DNA from: Sulfurovum sp. UBA12169
GTDB taxonomy: Bacteria; Campylobacterota; Campylobacteria; Campylobacterales; Sulfurovaceae
DNA length: 64,000 bases
Reading direction: 5' to 3'
Assembly (NCBI GenBank): GCA_002742845.1
Contig: DLUH01000001.1
Location: 437,291 to 501,290 of the forward strand
Below the pieces are notes generated by a model, which was not told the origin of the DNA, did not search any database, and worked only from the letters and a program-made list of their open reading frames with translations. Position 1 is the stretch's first letter, and each line of letters starts with the position of its first letter. Shown here piece after piece: positions 62,017 through 64,000 of this stretch. Both the position numbers and the translations under genes were made by a program.

Positions 62017-62986
62017 TAATATCTCCGATAAATTGCTCCAGAAGATACTCTTTGTCTGCAACCATAAGGTCGTCCGGCACCTCCTGTCCTACGGAAAAAT
62101 AACTCATAGGCAATCCGTACAGCAACATAAAATTAAGAAGTGTTCCAAAGTGTTTTGTTTCATCAAACTTGCTTATAATCACACTGTCAAGATTTAAAAA
62201 AGAAAAATTTTTATAAATATCTTCCATATCCTCATATTTGACTGTTGCCGCCAGCACCAAAGCAACTTCGATCTTTTTTGCAGCGTCACAGGAAACAAAC
62301 CCTATCGTCTTTATGAATTTACGCGTATCATAAGGAGACATGCCTGCAGTATCAATTAAAATCACATCATAAGCGGCAAAACGTTCAAGATTTTTCTTGA
62401 ATTCATCCGTGGAGCTGATCGATACATGCTCTATTTGCATAATATCCGCATAATGCTCCAATTGTTCAACCGCACCCACCTTGTAATTGTCAAGATTCAA
62501 CAGGGCAACCTTATAGGGCCTGTCCATCAAATAAGCATAACGTGCGGCCAATTTCGCAATTGTTGTAGTTTTTCCGGCACCCGTAGGACCTACAAGCATC
62601 ATCACCTTGGGAGATGAGAGGTCTTCTTCTTTTATTTTTAAAGCCTCATCGATCTCTCCGACAAGATAGGAAACAAGAAGCGGCTTATCCTCCAAAATAG
62701 AATTTTCTTCAAGAGACTCAAGTATCATCTCAAGCCAAACAGAAGAGATTCCTTTGTCTAAAAACAACTTTTTGACTTCCTCGATAGCACTGCTTGCTGG
62801 CAACTTTCCAAAAGATTTTTCCATAAAAAGATTTTTTGCAACTTCAATAACAATTTCGCTACGCAACTTTCCATCTTCGTGTTGTATCTGTTTAGCAGAA
62901 ACCAACGTCACATTGTTTCCATATTTTTTAATGGCCTGTTCGTATGCGCTGATTGGATCAGAGGCTACAAATGTTTCATTTATCAT
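62006..62986 (-). CDS. flhF: Flagellar SRP-like GTPase FlhF
   Basis: A 326-residue SRP-family GTPase that in other bacteria sets flagellar pole and number. Walker A GPTGAGKTTT starts at 133, followed by LLNLDNYKVGAVEQLE, ILIDTAGMSP (about 211-220) and ISKFDETKHFG. The B domain (1-120) is short. It lies directly behind folK as in other Campylobacterota, but flhG, which normally follows, is replaced by a hypothetical gene and mnmA. No other flagellar gene is in the window. Confidence 0.92.
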   Translation of the reverse strand: MINETFVASDPISAYEQAIKKYGNNVTLVSAKQIQHEDGKLRSEIVIEVAKNLFMEKSFGKLPASSAIEEVKKLFLDKGISSVWLEMILESLEENSILEDKPLLVSYLVGEIDEALKIKEEDLSSPKVMMLVGPTGAGKTTTIAKLAARYAYLMDRPYKVALLNLDNYKVGAVEQLEHYADIMQIEHVSISSTDEFKKNLERFAAYDVILIDTAGMSPYDTRKFIKTIGFVSCDAAKKIEVALVLAATVKYEDMEDIYKNFSFLNLDSVIISKFDETKHFGTLLNFMLLYGLPMSYFSVGQEVPDDLMVADKEYLLEQFIGDINEN

Positions 62987-63052
62987 ACCGCTACCTTTAT
63001 CATTAAATTCTTTTCAGCAAGAAATAGAGACTCTCATTGATACTCTTCTCTC

Positions 63053-63574
63053 TTACGGACATGCTCTCTTTGGGAAAGTTTTTCTTTTATCTCTTTTTTG
63101 CCCCATATACGCCAAAGGGATCAATACTGAGTCTCTTTGCACCCATCCCGGATGAGGCAGTGTCAAGGTTTTTGTTTTCATTTTCACATTTTCATAAAAT
63201 ATGATATCGATATCCAGCGTTCTTGGCCCATCTTTAAAAAGCCGTTTACGACCAAAAACTTTCTCCACTTTCAATAGATACCGCAACAATGCCTTAGGCG
63301 TTAAAAAAGTTTCTACCGCCATTAAAGTATTGTAAAAATCTTCCTGCTGTGTATATCCAAAAGGCGGATTCTTTAAGATGGGTGCCGTCTGAAGTATATG
63401 AATAAAAGCTGAACGATTAAAATACCAAAACAAATGTTTGAAACGGCGCACCGTGTCTCCCATATTGCCTCCAATACCGAGCAATGCTTTGCGCCCGCCT
63501 TTTGGCGATGACCCATAAGGAAAACAGGGTGTCGTGATTAATGTATTGCAACTATCGAGATGCTTTTTTAGCAT
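63053..63574 (-). CDS. folK: 2-amino-4-hydroxy-6-hydroxymethyldihydropteridine diphosphokinase
   Basis: A 173-residue HPPK of folate synthesis. LLGIGGNMGDT (about 31-41), VEKVFGRKRLFKDGPRTLDI (the ATP and Mg site, about 112-131) and LPHPGWVQRDSVLIPLA are present; the catalytic DIDI aspartates are intact. The N-terminal extension (first 28 residues) is longer than in E. coli FolK. It lies four bases after pepQ. Confidence 0.93.
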   Translation of the reverse strand: MLKKHLDSCNTLITTPCFPYGSSPKGGRKALLGIGGNMGDTVRRFKHLFWYFNRSAFIHILQTAPILKNPPFGYTQQEDFYNTLMAVETFLTPKALLRYLLKVEKVFGRKRLFKDGPRTLDIDIIFYENVKMKTKTLTLPHPGWVQRDSVLIPLAYMGQKRDKRKTFPKRACP

Positions 63575-63577
63575 ACG

Positions 63578-64000
63578 CTACCCTTCCAACACAATGGCTT
63601 TTCCGTCAACCATTGCTACCATATCTTCGATACGAATACCGAATTTACCCGGTATATAAATTCCCGGCTCGATAGTGTATACCATCCCGTCCTCAATGAT
63701 TGCATCAGATTTGCTTGAAATATAAGGCATTTCATGGATATCAAGTCCTACGCCATGACCCGTAGAGTGAACAAAGTATTCTCCAAATCCTGCTCTTGTG
63801 ATAATATCCCGCGCCAAAGCATCTACTTCTGCGGCTTTCATCCCGGAACGTGCCTGCGTAATCGCACTGTCATGCGCTTTACGCACTGCATCGTAAGCTT
63901 TTTGTCTTTTTTTGCTCTCAAAAGCTTGCTTGGTATTGAAAGCAAAATTTTTATCAAACCGCACGGTACGCGTTCTGTCCGAACAATATCGTTTATATTT
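63578..64000 (-). CDS. Xaa-Pro aminopeptidase/dipeptidase, C-terminal part
   Basis: The frame is open to the window end, so the gene is cut. The visible 140 residues form the pita-bread M24 domain: CSDRTRT, HSTGHGVGLDIHEMP and IEPGIYIPGKFGIRIEDMV carry the remaining metal ligands (His, Glu, Glu). Likely pepQ/pepP, removing Xaa-Pro ends. First gene of the pepQ-folK-flhF unit. Confidence 0.9.
   Translation of the reverse strand, partial: KYKRYCSDRTRTVRFDKNFAFNTKQAFESKKRQKAYDAVRKAHDSAITQARSGMKAAEVDALARDIITRAGFGEYFVHSTGHGVGLDIHEMPYISSKSDAIIEDGMVYTIEPGIYIPGKFGIRIEDMVAMVDGKAIVLEG

Noticed and set aside
1-64000. CRISPR arrays, tRNA, rRNA, tmRNA and intact IS elements
   Set aside because: I looked for regularly spaced repeats, T-arm/CCA patterns and transposase frames and found none. 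Short tRNA genes can be missed by eye; a covariance-model scan would settle it.

Overview
The window is one uninterrupted stretch of a small-gene, moderately AT-rich bacterial chromosome with no rRNA, tRNA, CRISPR array or intact insertion sequence that I could find. The gene content and order (fabZ-lpxA-clpX-mreB-mreC, folK next to flhF, prs-lepA, lipid A genes, many TTG/GTG starts, GCTATAAT-type promoters) point to the Campylobacterota, most like a Sulfurovum/Sulfurimonas-type organism. That placement is inferred from gene families, not from a marker gene search.

Layout. 0-22 kb is mostly housekeeping: cyclophilin, NAD synthetase, cold-shock protein, folD-lepB-rpiB-apt, an NhaC antiporter, lpxB-queH, fabZ-lpxA-clpX, mreBC, carB and two small nucleotide-binding-type proteins. 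22-31 kb holds an unusual soluble FtsH-like protease, upp, a large P-type ATPase, a run of small conserved proteins (one DUF503 gene broken by an amber codon), a rhomboid-like site-2 protease with CBS domains and mltG. 31.5-43.7 kb is the most interesting intact part: a MotA-like/MotB-like ion channel pair with a VWA protein and a 54-residue small ORF, a zinc-type ABC transporter, an arsenic operon with an ArsR-type operator but no arsR, and a MoxR ATPase plus repeat protein whose usual partner is the VWA protein 5 kb away. 43.7-51.3 kb is a decaying accessory stretch: a Tat-exported multicopper oxidase, a wrecked alpha/beta hydrolase, two copies of a palindrome-containing repeat, the ovothiol operon ovoA-ovoB with a frameshifted third gene, and a deletion scar that joins the 5' ends of pgeF and a second sir2. 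51.3-55 kb carries tonB-exbB-exbD and a B12-dependent ribonucleotide reductase. 55-64 kb returns to core genes: comF-like, lepA, prs, mnmA, flhF, folK and the end of pepQ.

How the parts may work together. Arsenate is reduced by a thioredoxin-coupled ArsC and a permease exports the product; two tiny cysteine proteins in the same operon could supply electrons. OvoA and OvoB together make 5-thiohistidine/ovothiol, a redox protectant. The MotAB-like pair, VWA protein, MoxR ATPase and repeat protein could form one energised envelope machine assembled by an AAA/VWA chaperone; this is inference. A striking sequence-level pattern is that four intact genes (nhaC-type, VWA, znuC-type, sir2) and one pseudogene share an extended -10 box placed exactly six bases before the ATG, so that their mRNAs should be leaderless.
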